Assembly: GCF_047511655.1 (NCBI RefSeq)
Contig: NC_133402.1
Span: 61,508,951 to 61,572,950, forward strand
DNA: 64,000 nucleotides
Source of the DNA: Castor canadensis
Lineage: Eukaryota; Chordata; Mammalia; Rodentia; Castoridae
Reading direction: 5' to 3'
Part shown: positions 46,701 through 58,214 of the stretch, piece after piece
How the letters are laid out: the number at the start of each line of letters is the position of its first letter
Position numbering within the stretch: position 1 is the stretch's first letter
Notes under the pieces: model-generated
What the model was told of the DNA's origin: nothing
The model's input: the letters and a program-made list of their open reading frames with translations, nothing else
Databases searched by the model: none
Translations under genes and position numbers: made by a program

Positions 46701-47530
46701 TGATAAGGCCAGTACAGTTAAAAGGGTAAGACACCAATTAACTTCTCTGCCAGTCCCTGTTTCATGGGTGAGCACTCAGCCTGTGTGTGGCGGAGGTGGG
46801 GGTGGGGTGGCCAGAAGACTGAACAAAGGCGGTTTGGACCCCTGATGAAATTGCAGAAGACAGCTCAGAACCAGGAGCCATGGTTAGAAACCCGAGCGTG
46901 TGTGCGGCATTAGCTGAAGCCTGTGCCGCGGTGCTCTGAGACCATCTGGAAAAGAGGGAAGGGCAGATTACAAGGACTTCCTGCGCAGCAGTTGGAGTAG
47001 GGCTGCTATGAGGGGTGGCATTGCTAAACACTGACCCAGGAGCCAGGGCCTGACATTGACTCACTTTGCTGGGAAGGGGAAGCTGTGGTGTGGTCTGCTG
47101 GGGACCCTTGTTCTAATTCCCACAAGCATTATATAAAGGCTGAGATGGCCCTGTCTAGGAAAGACAGTGGGACAAGAGAAGATGCCAGATTCAAGAAAAG
47201 TCTGGCTATTCAGATGGCCATACGGATTGATAAATCCTATACCTACACCAAACCTCACATTAAAGTTCCACCAAGCAGCAAGGAAGTAAAAAATATTTAT
47301 ACAACCAAATGCTAGTCAAGAGAAGATGGGGAGGGGCATATCGCAGTGCCACAATCGCCTCCCCATCTGAGCTCGGTTGCTCAGTTATGAAGTAGCCAAA
47401 TGTGAGTGCTACCAGCCAGGACGAGCATGCAGAATTGCAAAAACCCATTCTCACTTAAAGAATCAGAGCAGGGCTTTTAAAGACAATTAAGTCTTCCTTA
47501 TTTAGCATTTAAACAATCTTTAAAATGTAT
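43730..47530. other. Non-coding stretch, nothing recognised
   Basis: No gene or complete repeat was identified in 3.8 kb. There is a small CA-rich patch at about 46370-46425. Many overlapping frames of 60-110 codons on both strands lack family resemblance. Confidence 0.5.
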
Positions 47531-47534
47531 TTCC

Positions 47535-47753
47535 AGCTGGGCACTGGTGGCTCACACCTGTAATCCTAGCTACTTGGGAGACTGAGATCAGGAGGATTGT
47601 GGTTCAAGTTCAGCCCTGGAAAATAGTTTGCAAGATCCCATTTCCCAAACAACCATAGCAAAATGGACTGGAGGCATGGCTCAAGTGCTAGAGCACCTGC
47701 CTAGTAAGAGTGAAGCCCTGAGTTCAAACCCCAGCCCTATCGAAAAAAAAAAT
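47535..47753 (+). repeat. Composite B1-ID SINE
   Basis: agctgggcactggtggctca, cacctgtaatcctagctact, the linker aacaaccatagcaaaatgga, then ggcatggctcaagtgctaga, ctgagttcaaaccccagc and A10. Confidence 0.92.
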
Positions 47754-47904
47754 GTATTTCTATATAAGATTCCTAGAATGGGGAAATTAGAGAAGAAAGG
47801 ATTTGGGATTTCTTTCATTAATCACCAAAAAATAGCTTTTTATTTTTTATTTTTTTTTTTCATTTTTCTTTTATTATTCATATGTGCATACAAGGCTTGG
47901 GTCA

Positions 47905-47972
47905 TTTCTCCCCCCTGCCCCCACCCCCTCCCTTACCACCCACTCCACCCCCTCCCGCTCCCCCCCTCAATA
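47905..47972 (-). other. G-rich (possible G-quadruplex) part of the L1 3'UTR
   Basis: The + strand carries ctcccccctgcccccacccc, ctcccttaccacccac and cctcccgctcccccc. The L1 sense strand is thus a dense series of G3-G6 runs. A G-rich polypurine tract in the 3'UTR is a known feature of mammalian L1. Confidence 0.7.
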
Positions 47973-48344
47973 CCCAGCAGAAACTATTTTGCCCTTATCT
48001 CTAATTTTGTTGTAGAGAGAGTATAAGCAATAATAGGAAGGAACAAGGGGTTTTGCTGGTTGAGATAAGGATAGCTATACAGGGCATTGACTCACATTGA
48101 TTTCCTGTGCATGGGTGTTACCTTCTAGGTTAATTCTTTTTAATCTAACCTTTTCTCTAGTTCCTGGTCCCCTTTTCCTATTGGCCTCAGTTGCTTTAAG
48201 GTATCTGCTTTAGTTTCTCTGCATTAAGGGCAACAAATGCTAGCTAGTTTTTTAGGTGTCTTACCTATCCTCACCCCTCCCTTGTGTGCTCTCGCTTTTA
48301 TCATGTGCTCATAGTCCAATCCCCTTGTTGTGTTTGCCCTTGAT

Positions 48345-49454
48345 CTAATGTCCACATATGAGGGAGAACATACGATTTTTGGTCTTTTGAGCCAGGCTAA
48401 CCTCACTCAGAATGATGTTCTCCAATTCCATCCATTTACCAGCGAATGATAACATTTCGTTCTTCTTCATGGCTGCATAAAATTCCATTGTGTATAGATA
48501 CCACATTTTCTTAATCCATTCGTCAGTGCTGGGGCATCTTGGCTGTTTCCATAACTTGGCTATTGTGAATAGTGCCGCAATAAACATGGATGTGCAGGTG
48601 CCTCTGGAGTAACCTGTGTCACAGTCTTTTGGGTATATCCCCAAGAGTGGTATTGCTGGATCAAATGGTAGATCGATGTCCAGCTTTTTAAGTAGCCTCC
48701 AAATTTTTTTCCAGAGTGGTTGTACTAGTCTACATTCCCACCAACAGTGTAAGAGGGTTCCTTTTTCCCCGCATCCTCGCCTACACCTGTTGTTGGTGGT
48801 GTTGCTGATGATGGCTATTCTAACAGGGGTGAGGTGGAATCTTAGTGTGGTTTTAATTTGCATTTCCTTTATTGCTAGAGATGGTGAGCATTTTTTCATG
48901 TGTTTTCTGGCCATTTGAATTTCTTCTTTTGAGAAAGTTCTGTTTAGTTCACCTGCCCATTTCTTTATTGGTTCATTAGTTTTGGGAGAATTTAGTTTTT
49001 TAAGTTCCCTGTATATTCTGGTTATCAGTCCTTTGTCTGATGTATAGTTGGCAAATATTTTCTCCCACTCTGTGGGTGTTCTCTTCAGTTTAGAGACCAT
49101 TTCTTTTGATGAACAGAAGCTTTTTAGTTTTATGAGGTCCCATTTATCTATGCTATCTCTTAGTTGCTGTGCTGCTGGGGTTTCATTGAGAAAGTTCTTA
49201 CCTATACCTACTAACTCCAGAGTATTTCCTACTCTTTCTTGTATCAACTTAAGAGTTTGGGGTCTGATATTAAGATCCTTGATCCATTTTGAGTTAATCT
49301 TGGTATAGGGTGATATACATGGATCTAGTTTCAGTTTCTTGCAGACTGCTAACCAGTTTTCCCAGCAGTTTTTGTTGAAGAGGCTGCTATTTCTCCATCG
49401 TATATTTTTAGCTCCTTTGTCAAAGATAAGTTGCTTATAGTTGTGTGGCTTCAT
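48345..49454 (-). CDS. L1 ORF2 C-terminal remnant (369 codons, open)
   Basis: Corresponds to the part of the L1 ORF2 protein after the reverse transcriptase core. ATG at 49454 is simply the first Met in the truncated frame. Recognisable segments are [14 protein letters not shown], the Cys-rich C-x3-C-x7-H-x4-C knuckle in [31 protein letters not shown] and [19 protein letters not shown]. The frame runs without interruption to its stop near the 3'UTR. It lacks endonuclease and RT active sites, so it has no catalytic role. Not a host gene. Confidence 0.9.
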   Translation of the reverse strand: MKPHNYKQLIFDKGAKNIRWRNSSLFNKNCWENWLAVCKKLKLDPCISPYTKINSKWIKDLNIRPQTLKLIQERVGNTLELVGIGKNFLNETPAAQQLRDSIDKWDLIKLKSFCSSKEMVSKLKRTPTEWEKIFANYTSDKGLITRIYRELKKLNSPKTNEPIKKWAGELNRTFSKEEIQMARKHMKKCSPSLAIKEMQIKTTLRFHLTPVRIAIISNTTNNRCRRGCGEKGTLLHCWWECRLVQPLWKKIWRLLKKLDIDLPFDPAIPLLGIYPKDCDTGYSRGTCTSMFIAALFTIAKLWKQPRCPSTDEWIKKMWYLYTMEFYAAMKKNEMLSFAGKWMELENIILSEVSLAQKTKNRMFSLICGH

Positions 49455-49679
49455 ATCTGGATCCTCTATTCTGTTCCACTGGTCTTCATGTCTGTTTTTG
49501 TGCCAGTACCATGCTGTTTTTATTATTATTGCTTTGTAATATAGTTTGAAGTCAGGTATTGTGATACCTCCTGCATTGTTCTTTTGACTGAGTATTGCCT
49601 TGGCTATTCGTGGCCTCTTGTGTTTCCATATAAATTTAACAGTAGAAAAAATAGCTTTTTAAAAGCTCACTTGGAAAAA

Positions 49680-50345
49680 AAATTCACACACATAAATTTC
49701 ACTTGGTAACTATGAAGGTAATATCTGTTCATCTCAAAAAGTTGTTCTTTTCAAAATAATCTATCATATATTACAAATAATAGGATAAATACATTTATGT
49801 TCTGCCATCTCTGCTCTTCAGTGTGATAATTTCAGACACAGTTTCAGTATTTCTGATCTTTTTCACCTTCGCTAATCTCATGGGCACACATATCGCCCCT
49901 TTTGCATGGTTCTTCACTTTCTCTGATGCCAGCGAGGTTAAATGTCTTTCAGGTGTTGTTTGTCATCAGTACTTTTTCTGATTCACTTGTTCACATTCTC
50001 TGCCCTTTTTGTGGTTGCTGTTTGTTTGGTTAGCACTGATGTTAACCCTTTAACTAGTATGTTCTCGAAAATATTTTCTCAAAGTATCACATCTATCCTT
50101 TAACTTTGTTCACGGTACAGAGGTTTGGGATTTTATGTAGAGAAACCTATCAATGATTTTTTTAATGATATTTGGGATTTTGTGATTTATTTAGGAAAGT
50201 CTATATCACATAAGATTACAAAAAAAATTCTCTTATTTTTTTCCTCTGGTGTGTTTGGAGTCTTTTTGTTCCATCAACCTAGCTTTTATTTACTTGGCAT
50301 ATAACACAAGGTTAAGACTATCTATTAAAACCCCTTACACACATT
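49680..50345 (-). repeat. Old L1/HAL1-like fragment beside the young L1
   Basis: gctaatctcatgggcacaca, then tgcatggttcttcactttct and ttcacattctctgccctttt resemble, with heavy decay, the antisense L1 ORF2 end. Low certainty. Confidence 0.4.
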
Positions 50346-50964
50346 TTTCATGCATCCTAGAGAAAGACGGGAAGTAAGGTCTTTCACCCATCTGAAAGAC
50401 AGTGGAACGACAAACTCTCTGAGATAAGAAAGATGTTACCTGGCAGAGCTCACACACAACAGTGGGGAGGCTATCATGGTAACCACGTAACCCGAATTTT
50501 CTCCAACGCTCCTAATTTGCAGCAGCCTTTCTTACTGATACATGATAGCCACCCAACATTTGGTTCAGACACGATGTCACTATGGAGCTAACGTGCCTAA
50601 TAAAGTTATGTGTCCCTAAGTCTATAAAAGAGGGCATGATAAGCACCAGATGGGGTGTATCAAATCTATGAGTCCAGAGGAGCAAAGACCAGGGAGAACG
50701 TGGGAACCACACTTTGCAGGCAAATTGAGTTTTGATAGAGCAAGATGGTGAGGGAGGTCGTTGAAGGCCAAGGGAACCCAGGAGCAAAGACAGAGAGGCA
50801 CAGGTTGTGTTTCTGGAACTTCACAAGGTCTCCCCATTGGGAAGTTGTGGGGATTAAGTCAGGTAGGTAGGTGGTAGTTTGATCCTGGAGGGAGGAAAGC
50901 CTTGAATGCCAATGTCATGAGTTTGTGCTCTGGGTTTCAGGTAACAGATCCACACTGAAAAACA

Positions 50965-51260
50965 GCTATCTTGAGTTACAATTTGCATGCTATTCAATTC
51001 ACCCACTCAAAGCACACCAGTCAACAGTTTTAGTGTTACCACAGATAGAAGCAGCCATCGTCACAGCCAATTTTAGAGCATTTTCATCACCTCATTAAAG
51101 AGGCCTTGTACCCTTAAGCTGTCACCTTCCTAAGTGCCATCCCCAGCCCAGTCCTAAAGCAACCACCAATCTGCCCTATAGATTTCCCGGTTCTGAACAT
51201 TTCATATGAATGGAATCATACAACGTGACTTTCTGTGGCTGGCTTCTTTCCCTCAGCATG
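50965..51260. repeat. Old L1 3'-end fragment
   Basis: caattcacccactcaaagca, tttagagcattttcatcacc, cctaaagcaaccaccaatct and gaatggaatcatacaacgtg follow the same layout as 15270-15560. Confidence 0.5.
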
Positions 51261-52160
51261 ACGACGCAACTAAAGGCTGGAGCTGCAGAATCCCTCCATC
51301 AAAGTGACTCTGTAGAGAGCGTGGTCTGGATGCAGGGTGGTGGGAGGGGCCAGCAGGCCAAGGAGAGACACGAGGCAGCCAGTCAGTAACTGTTCTGAGG
51401 TCATATGAGTGCTCAGGAAGGGAGCTTTGGGCTGCAAATAAGAAAATGCCAAATCATGAAGTAGGTGGGTCTTGAGTCAGCCCATGGCTTACCAGTGTCG
51501 ACAGGGACCCAGCCAGTCCATCTTTCTACCATCTTAGTGCAGTAGCTTTTGTTCTTGGACTTTTGCCTCATTGTTGCAAGACTGCTCTTTGAGGATGGGG
51601 TCTCCATATAATTTATTTATAGAGTATGAAACTGAAGAGGAGCAAACCTTTCCAGTAAACTACCCAGCAGACTTTGCTGGGTCTACCCTTGACCAGGACC
51701 ATGATGCATTTTCACACCGTCACCTCAGGATAGGCTAAGTGGCATGTCTGCCATCTCAGCCACTATGGGAATGGTGGGCTGTGCCAGCAAGAGGAAAGGG
51801 AGAGGGCATGGCTCCTGGTTAGGCAAAGAGTGGTTTGTAAGATCCAAGAAGACCCAAAATGATACAACACCCTTAGTTCATCAAAGGACAGTCTTCCCTC
51901 AAGATGGGGGTGGCCAGTAGGAACAAAAGGCACAGTGAGGACAAGAAGGGTGAAGGCCAAGAAAAGGAGATAGATGGGTTATTAGGAGGTCACTGATAAA
52001 CCTCCAATTGCCACCTTCTGATCAGAGAGGAAGAAGATGTCAGACTACAGAGCTCTGGGAAGATAGAGAGAGGATGGCAGAAATGCGCAGCAACCTTTAG
52101 AACAAGGAGCAGAACAGCAGGTGGGCAGCAGGACCAGACAATCAGTGCTTTCGAGATGGG
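51261..52160. other. Non-coding stretch, nothing recognised
   Basis: Unique-looking sequence with only short, unsupported open frames. Confidence 0.5.
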
Positions 52161-52164
52161 AAGG

Positions 52165-52498
52165 CTCAGACCTGGCATGGTAGCTTACGCCTGCAATCCC
52201 AGATACTCAAAAGACGGTGAGAGGACGATTGCCTGATGCTGTCAAGGCCAGTCTGGGCAAAAGTTAGTGAAACATCAAGACAAACACAAGCCAGGCTTCA
52301 CAGGCACCTGAAATCCCAGCTGCTCAGGAGGTGGAAATTGGAGGGTCAAGATTCGAGGCTGACTGGAGGCAAAAGTGTGAGACCCTGCCTGAAAAGCAGA
52401 CTAAAAGCAAAAGAGTTGGAAGGGTGGCTCAGGTGGCAGAGCCCTCGCCTAGCACTTGAGAGGCTCTGAGTTCAATCTCCGGTGCTGCCAGAAGAAAC
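52165..52498 (+). repeat. Three-module SINE (B1-B1-ID)
   Basis: gacctggcatggtagcttac, then agccaggcttcacaggcacc as a second B1-like module, the linker gaaaagcagactaaaagcaa and the ID half agggtggctcaggtggcaga. Confidence 0.85.
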
Positions 52499-52975
52499 AA
52501 GGAGGGAAGGCTGTTGTGGGGGAGCAATAACTTGCTAGCAGTCTCATTGGTGGGCTTTGTTCTCAGTACCATGGGTCATGCTCACGGAGGTTTAAATAGT
52601 GAAGTAAAATAAAGCAATAAAAGTGCGCCTCAAAATCAGAAATGCTTTTGCTTAACATTTAACGTAAAAGATCTTCATAAGTGAGACAAGAAACAGGATC
52701 CATAAAGAAAAGTGCTTGGCTCCATATCAACCTTAATATTCTTATTTAAATATATGCCAGACTTAAAGCTAAAAAAACAATGATAAAGTGGAGAAAGTAT
52801 GTTCACAGCATACAAATCCTATGTGCCTAAATAACCCTAATATTAAAAAACACAGACAGACAGACAAAAGGCAAACAAACCAATGAAAAAATTGGAAAGG
52901 CACTTTACAAAAGAGAAATAGAAATGGTTACTAGACTTACAAAAAGCTGTTCAAACTCCCCCATAATACTAACCC

Positions 52976-53190
52976 TTTCACAGGGCTCTGTGCAACCCAG
53001 GAACCTTTCTTACATGTGCATTAACTCACTTACTTCTCATGGCAACTCTAAGGGGTGAGTAGTTTCATTATTTCCATTTGACAGATGTGAAAATTACCTT
53101 GAGACTCTCAAAGAAAATGCAGCCGTTAAGTGGCAGAGTTGGATTCAAATCCAGTTTTGGCTTCAGAGTCTCTGGTCTTTACCAGACTTA
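52976..53190 (-). repeat. MIR SINE
   Basis: Reverse complement of the full MIR layout: gcattaactcacttacttct, catggcaactctaaggggtg, catttgacagatgtgaaaat, taagtggcagagttggattc, aaatccagttttggcttcag. Confidence 0.8.
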
Positions 53191-53224
53191 GAGTCAAAGA
53201 ATGCAAATCAAAGGAAAAGTGAGG

Positions 53225-53575
53225 ACTGGGTGTGGTGGCTCATGCCTATAATCCTAGCTACTTGGAAGACAAAGATAGAAGGATCATGATTTCAGGCCAG
53301 TCTCGACAACCAAATTTAGTGAGACTCTATTTACAACCAAATTTAGTGAGACTCTATTTCAAAGAGCAAGCCTGGTATGGTAGTTCTTTCTATAATCTCA
53401 GCAACTCAGGAGGTAGAGGAAGGAGGATCAAGGTCTGAGGCCAGCCCAGACAAAAACACAAGACCCTATCTGAAAAAATAAATAAAGCAAAAACAATGGG
53501 GATATGGCTCAAGTAGTGGAAAGTACTGGCCCTGAATTCAAAACCCCATACTGCCAAAAATAAATAAATAAAGGG
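53225..53575 (+). repeat. Three-module SINE with internal 27-bp tandem duplication
   Basis: ggtgtggctcatgcctataa (written in the sequence as gtgtggtggctcatgcctat), then a second B1 (cctggtatggtagttctttc) and a worn ID half. The unit 53306-53332 is repeated without change at 53333-53359. Confidence 0.85.
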
Positions 53576-53632
53576 AAAGTAAGGTGCCATTTTTTAACCC
53601 ACCAGATTGGCAAAACAAAAAGAGTAGGAGTG

Positions 53633-54058
53633 AGCTGGGTACCGGTGGTCAGGTCTATGATCCCGAGCTACTTGGAAAGTTGAGGTCAGCAGAATCACAG
53701 TAGAGACCAGCCCAAGAGACCAGTTCACAAGACCTCATTCTAACCAGTGGCTGGGCACAGTGGTGTGCACCGGTCATCACAGCTTCATGGGAGGCTGAGA
53801 TTGGGACAATCTGGGCAAAAAGTTCATGAGAACCCCATCTCAACAGAAAAAAAGGTGGGCATGGTGGTGTGCACCTGTCATCCCAGCAATGGCAGAGAGC
53901 ATAAATAGGAGGATTTCAGTTCAGGCTGGCCTGGCCAAAAAGTGAGACCCTATCTCCAAAATAACCAGAGCAAAAGGGTTCTCATGCAATAGAGAACCTG
54001 CCTAGGCAGCACAAAGCTCTGAGTTCAAACTCCAGAACTGCCAAAAGAAAAAAAAAAG
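53633..54058 (+). repeat. Four-module SINE (B1-B1-B1-ID)
   Basis: gagctgggtaccggtggtca, ggctgggcacagtggtgtgc and aggtgggcatggtggtgtgc start three successive B1-like modules. The last leads through aaaataaccagagcaaaagg into the ID half (ctgagttcaaactccagaac) and an A-rich tail. Confidence 0.85.
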
Positions 54059-54340
54059 GAGTATGGTTGGGCATGTGGAGTAAAAAAGAGTGATCACATC
54101 CAGTGACATCCAAGATGTGAGAGAATCTTCAACCTCATGTTTTGCTGATTGGAGAATACTTATTTCAACTTTTTTGGAAACTATCTGGAAATGTCTATTA
54201 GATAATAGTGAGCAGCAATCTCACTTTGGACAATATAGTCTAGAGAAAGTGTAAGGATATTTATTGTAGCATTGCTCTAACAGCAAAACAAAAATTTTTA
54301 ATTCTTTGGTGGGAGGAACCATATTTGTTCATCAACTAAG

Positions 54341-55750
54341 CCTTCTTCCCAAACTCTAATCAATCTTGTACCATTAAACATTTTTATTTATCTCAGCATT
54401 TTACATAAATTTGTCATAAAATGAAGTTTTATACCTCCAGTGTCAATAGAAAGCCAATACTGCATTTCTTCCTATAATAGAAAGTAGCTATAATAATAAA
54501 TATGCTAGTAGTTTCTAATTAGACAGCAAGAACTACAGAAGATTTGAACCCTGAGCCAAGTGCTTCTCATAAAGGTGAAATGTCACAAAACAGAGAGGCA
54601 CTGAAGTCACAGGCCACATTAGCTGATGTCCCTTATTGCCTGTCTTGGGTCCTCTTAGCCTCTGGGAGCCCATTGCACTGAGCACCCCACATATCTGGCA
54701 GCAGACAGGAGATTCTCATCTTTGATCTGAAGAAATAACCCACTTACTAAATCTGAAAAGCCTCGTTAAGCAGTTCTGCTGTTGAATCCAGCAAGCATAG
54801 TCAATGCAGTCCCCTGTATGTGCGTTGACGTTTGTCTTTGTCTCTGAGTGGACTTTGAGTTTAGCCAAAGAAGTTGCTACTGTTGCAAATCAAAATGATA
54901 TAAATTTGCATTTGAACGTAATTCAACCCAATGAGCCACCAAGGATGATAACACTGACTGTAGGAAAGGCAAGGGGCTGGAAAGTCTTTGAAGTATTTTT
55001 TTATATTACTTATACTTACCAGCATGTATTACTTTTGGATTTGTAATTATTCTAATCTAAGCAATTTGTAAAGGAATAAAAAGAGAACGGTCAGCTGAGC
55101 TGTCATAAGCCATGAATCAGCTGCCAATCCCTGGGTAGGTGACATCATTTCCCTCCAAGCCTTCTCACCCCAGCGCAACTGACCCCTCGGCAGGGTGGTG
55201 CTGACCTGGGCAGGGTGTGTGTCCCTGGCTTCTGCACACTGAGTCAGGAGGCCTGCCCTACCCATCCCCAGCCAGCGGGTGACAAACTCTCTCTCCAAAT
55301 GTGGCCAAACATTCCTTTGGGGACAATCATTGCTCTTGTCCTCCATGTCTTATCAGTTAAGAGAGCCAGGGAGCCAACAGTGCTGTCATCCTGAGTGCAT
55401 CAAGGCTGAATCTGTAAGTCACCTGTTCCCAGGTGCTGTTTTCCCCAGAGCCACTAGAGGGACACTGTGCTGCACAAGGGACAGGAATTGTGTTTTGCTC
55501 TCTTCCTTGACTTCTTTCTGACCTTAAATAAATAGTCCTCGAAGTGGAAGGGATTGCCTCTGACCACAAGGCATGAGGTCCTATTTGTCTTTTTTTTTTT
55601 TTTTGGTGTTTTTAGATATGGTGGGGGTAATAAAAGTATCTTTGCTTTTTAAACATTCTTCTTAAGACTGCCAGATGAATCATGCATCTAAAAAAAGACA
55701 CACATTTCTGTGAGGGGAGAGTCCATGGAAAAACTAGCTTGGATGGTTAA
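54341..55750. other. Non-coding stretch, nothing recognised
   Basis: No gene or repeat named. An 80-codon + frame (54804-55046) has no resemblance I can support. A T17 run lies near 55589. Confidence 0.5.
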
Positions 55751-55774
55751 AAAAAAAATCTAGTTCTCTTCTTG

Positions 55775-55920
55775 GTACTGCCAATCCAGGCTGTGTGATG
55801 TTGCTCAAGTCTCTTAACTTCTCTGGTTTTATACATTATAGAGCTGAGGACGCTGAGTTTGAGGCTGAGGCATTAGCAACTTGCTTCAGGTCATGTGGTC
55901 AGACAGGGGTTTGGATGTGA
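55775..55920 (+). repeat. MIR-like ancient SINE
   Basis: ccaggctgtgtgatgttgct, caagtctcttaacttctctg, then gcaacttgcttcaggtcatg. The two halves may be separate fragments. Confidence 0.5.
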
Positions 55921-56762
55921 TCAATCAAATGAGAAGGGGTATTTGAAAGAGTCTTGAAAAATAGAAAACTCCATGCAGATACTGTAAGAGTGACAGGAGG
56001 GGTGGCCAAGAGGTGGCAGGAGGCGGAAAGGTCGCACAGCTAACAGAAGATGGCCCTTCCCCAGTGTCCTCAATTTCAGGAAAAGGCTTCAGGGCCTTGG
56101 ACTTGGGTTTCATTGCATCAAGGGGACAGGGGGCTGGGTGGTGTTCCTCCAGGCTCCCCTGAGTTGTTTGAAGGGACAGAATCCGCTCCAACGCTGTCTT
56201 TTGAACATTTTTTAAATCCTGAGTGTCTCCCAGAGACACTCAGATCACATATGAATTCTGAAACAAAGTTTGACTGTGATGTATGTGGCTATTTCTGTTT
56301 TATTCTTTTTCTCTTTTAACTCCTTAAAGTTTTCAAAGGACAGTACTAGAAGGTTTTGTGGGAGGAGAGGCAGGAACATGGGGTCCTCATGCCAGGTGGG
56401 GAAAGAGGCAGGAGATATGGGGTGCACACCTCACTTGGGGACCCTCAAAGGGCCGATTCTCTGAGGCCAAAGTCAGGAAGGACTTTGGGGCAGTTCAACC
56501 CACCCAAATAAACAAAGTGAGTCAGACAGGTCACTGGGCTGCAGCCTCCATGCTGGCTTCTTGAGGGTCACATCTGATCCCCACACCATTAACAGAAAAG
56601 GGAAGATGGGCACAATGTAACCACCACACAAAGTCAATCAATCAATAAAATCCAGCATTCATGCCAGACATTGCACAAGGCACTTCTATGAACAAGGGAT
56701 CGTAAATTAAGCTTGAGTGTGTCCTAATTTCCTTCTCTTCCTGGCCATTCAAAAGAGTTCTG

Positions 56763-56975
56763 AGCCAGGTGTTGGTGGTTCACACTTATAATCTTAGTTA
56801 CTTGGGAGGCTGAGATCAGGAGGATTGCAGTTTGAGGCCAACCCAGGCAAACAGTTCGAGAGACCTCATCTCCAAAATAACCAGAGCAAAATAGACTGGA
56901 GGTGTGGCTTAAGTGGTAAAGAGCTTGCTTGTGCAAGTGTGGGGCCCTGAGTTGAAACCCCAGTCCCCTAAACCA
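56763..56975 (+). repeat. Composite B1-ID SINE
   Basis: agccaggtgttggtggttca, cttataatcttagttacttg, the linker aaaataaccagagcaaaata, then ggtgtggcttaagtggtaaa. Confidence 0.9.
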
Positions 56976-56982
56976 CCCCCTC

Positions 56983-56987
<5 letters not shown>

Positions 56988-57018
<31 letters not shown>
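56988..57018. repeat. (CA)n microsatellite
   Basis: About 15 CA units in the 3' tail region of the preceding SINE. Confidence 0.95.
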
Positions 57019-57020
<2 letters not shown>

Positions 57021-57251
57021 TGAGTTCTGGCCTTTCCAGCCCAATGTCTTTCCCTTTCCATCAGCAGAAGAACTGGACAGGAGCAGGATCAGAGGATACT
57101 GGTTAGGGCCAAAAAAAAATTTTTTTTTTTTGCAGGGAACTTGGGAGAAGGGGAGGCAGTAGCTGTAAGGTGTTAGAGGCTTGGATGGAAGTAGAAAAGT
57201 ATAAACAAACAAAAAAAAAGGAAGTAGAAAAGTATATGTTATTAAGTATCA

Positions 57252-57292
57252 CAGCCAGGCATGGTAGCACACTCCTGTAATCCCAGCACTTG
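57252..57292 (+). repeat. B1 5'-end fragment
   Basis: agccaggcatggtagcacac, then tcctgtaatcccagcacttg; nothing of the element follows. Confidence 0.7.
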
Positions 57293-57429
57293 CTGTGGCG
57301 GCAGGTTTAGGGGCTCTGCAGATATTGAATGTAAGCTAATTTGAAATTTATTTCTGATGACTGGATGGAGTTTCCTGGACTGTGACACCACGCTGAGACT
57401 AGACCACGGAGGCTTGGTCACAATAGCAG

Positions 57430-57595
57430 TTACACGTGCTTTAGTTTATTTAATTTGCATAACGACCTATGAAGTGGCTTATGGTTCCCTTTTCTTCTGA
57501 TGACTGAAAAAAGAAGGTTGATATAGGCCGAGTAACTTTAAGATCTGGCTAACGAATTGTGGGGCCAGGCCTGGAACCTATGTCACCTGATAGTG
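57430..57595 (-). repeat. MIR-like ancient SINE
   Basis: Reverse complement of MIR: atttgcataacgacctatga, ccgagtaactttaagatctg, ttgtggggccaggcctggaa. Confidence 0.6.
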
Positions 57596-57753
57596 AACGA
57601 AGAGGACTTACTGAAAATGACAAGACACTGTGAAAAGAAATTAAAAATCTAAATAAATAGAAAAACATCCCAGGTTCTTGGCTGCTCAACCTCCCCTATC
57701 CATCAGCACAACATCCATTGAAGAAATCCCAGCTGGGTGGTTTTGGTTGTTTT

Positions 57754-57836
57754 AGGGCTGGCACAGAGTGGCTTACGTGGTAGAGTGTCTGCCCTGAGTT
57801 CAAACCTCAGTACCTCAAAAAAAAAAAAAAAAAAGG
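57754..57836 (+). repeat. ID-like monomer SINE (shortened)
   Basis: gggctggcacagagtggctt, acgtggtagagtgtctgccc, directly followed by tgagttcaaacctcagtacc and A18. Part of the middle is deleted. Confidence 0.8.
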
Positions 57837-58214
57837 AGAAGCTGGTCCTAAAAGTCACATGAAAATTTCAGGAGTCCAGAGGAGCCAAAACAATCCAGAG
57901 AGAGAACACAGTCGTTGCCCAATCTCTAACCTTACTGTGAAGCTGCAGCAATCGAAGCGGCCTGGGTGGCACAAGGACAGACACTGCTCTGTGGAGCACA
58001 CGGGAGTCCAGAAACAAGCGCTGGTGCTCCCAGGCCACCGACCGCCAAAAGGCTACTGTTAACATTTTTAACCATTTTAGTATTAATTTAATAAAGGTTG
58101 TTTTAGAACAGTTTTGATGTACTGAATCATTGCGAGAACAGCCTTTTCAGCACGTGGTTCTGGAACAACTGGATGCCCACATGAAAAAAGTGAATTTGAA
58201 TTTCTTTTGTGTTT

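Larger units (their letters stand above)
47842..49645 (-). mobile_element. Young 5'-truncated L1 (LINE-1) with perfect target-site duplication
   Basis: About 1.8 kb of L1 3' end inserted on -. The same 15-bp sequence, AAAAAATAGCTTTTT, flanks it at 47827-47841 and 49646-49660 and is the target-site duplication. The T-rich run at 47842-47870 is the poly(A) tail seen from the other strand. The 3'UTR occupies about 47871-48344 and the ORF2 end 48345 to the truncation. An open frame and perfect duplication suggest a recent insertion. It cannot move by itself because ORF1 and the endonuclease/RT part of ORF2 are absent. Confidence 0.95.
52660..54340 (+). mobile_element. Old L1/HAL1 fragment, interrupted by younger SINEs
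   Basis: Pieces in L1 order: caaacaaaccaatgaaaaa with attggaaaggcactttacaa; agaatgcaaatcaaaggaaa; ccaccagattggcaaaacaa; gagtatggttgggcatgtgg; tttattgtagcattgctcta. SINEs at 53225-53575 and 53633-54057 and a MIR-like piece lie within the span. Confidence 0.6.

Noticed and set aside
48616..49308. Open frames on + across the young L1
   Set aside because: Antisense of L1 ORF2. The - strand frame is the real remnant.
55445..55462. gccactagagggacactg as another CTCF site
   Set aside because: The second half of the core departs from the consensus at three positions.
5132..57018. Regularly repeated sequences that might suggest a CRISPR array or phage-type repeats
   Set aside because: The repeats are microsatellites and dispersed SINEs in a mammalian genome. 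There are no spacer-repeat arrays.
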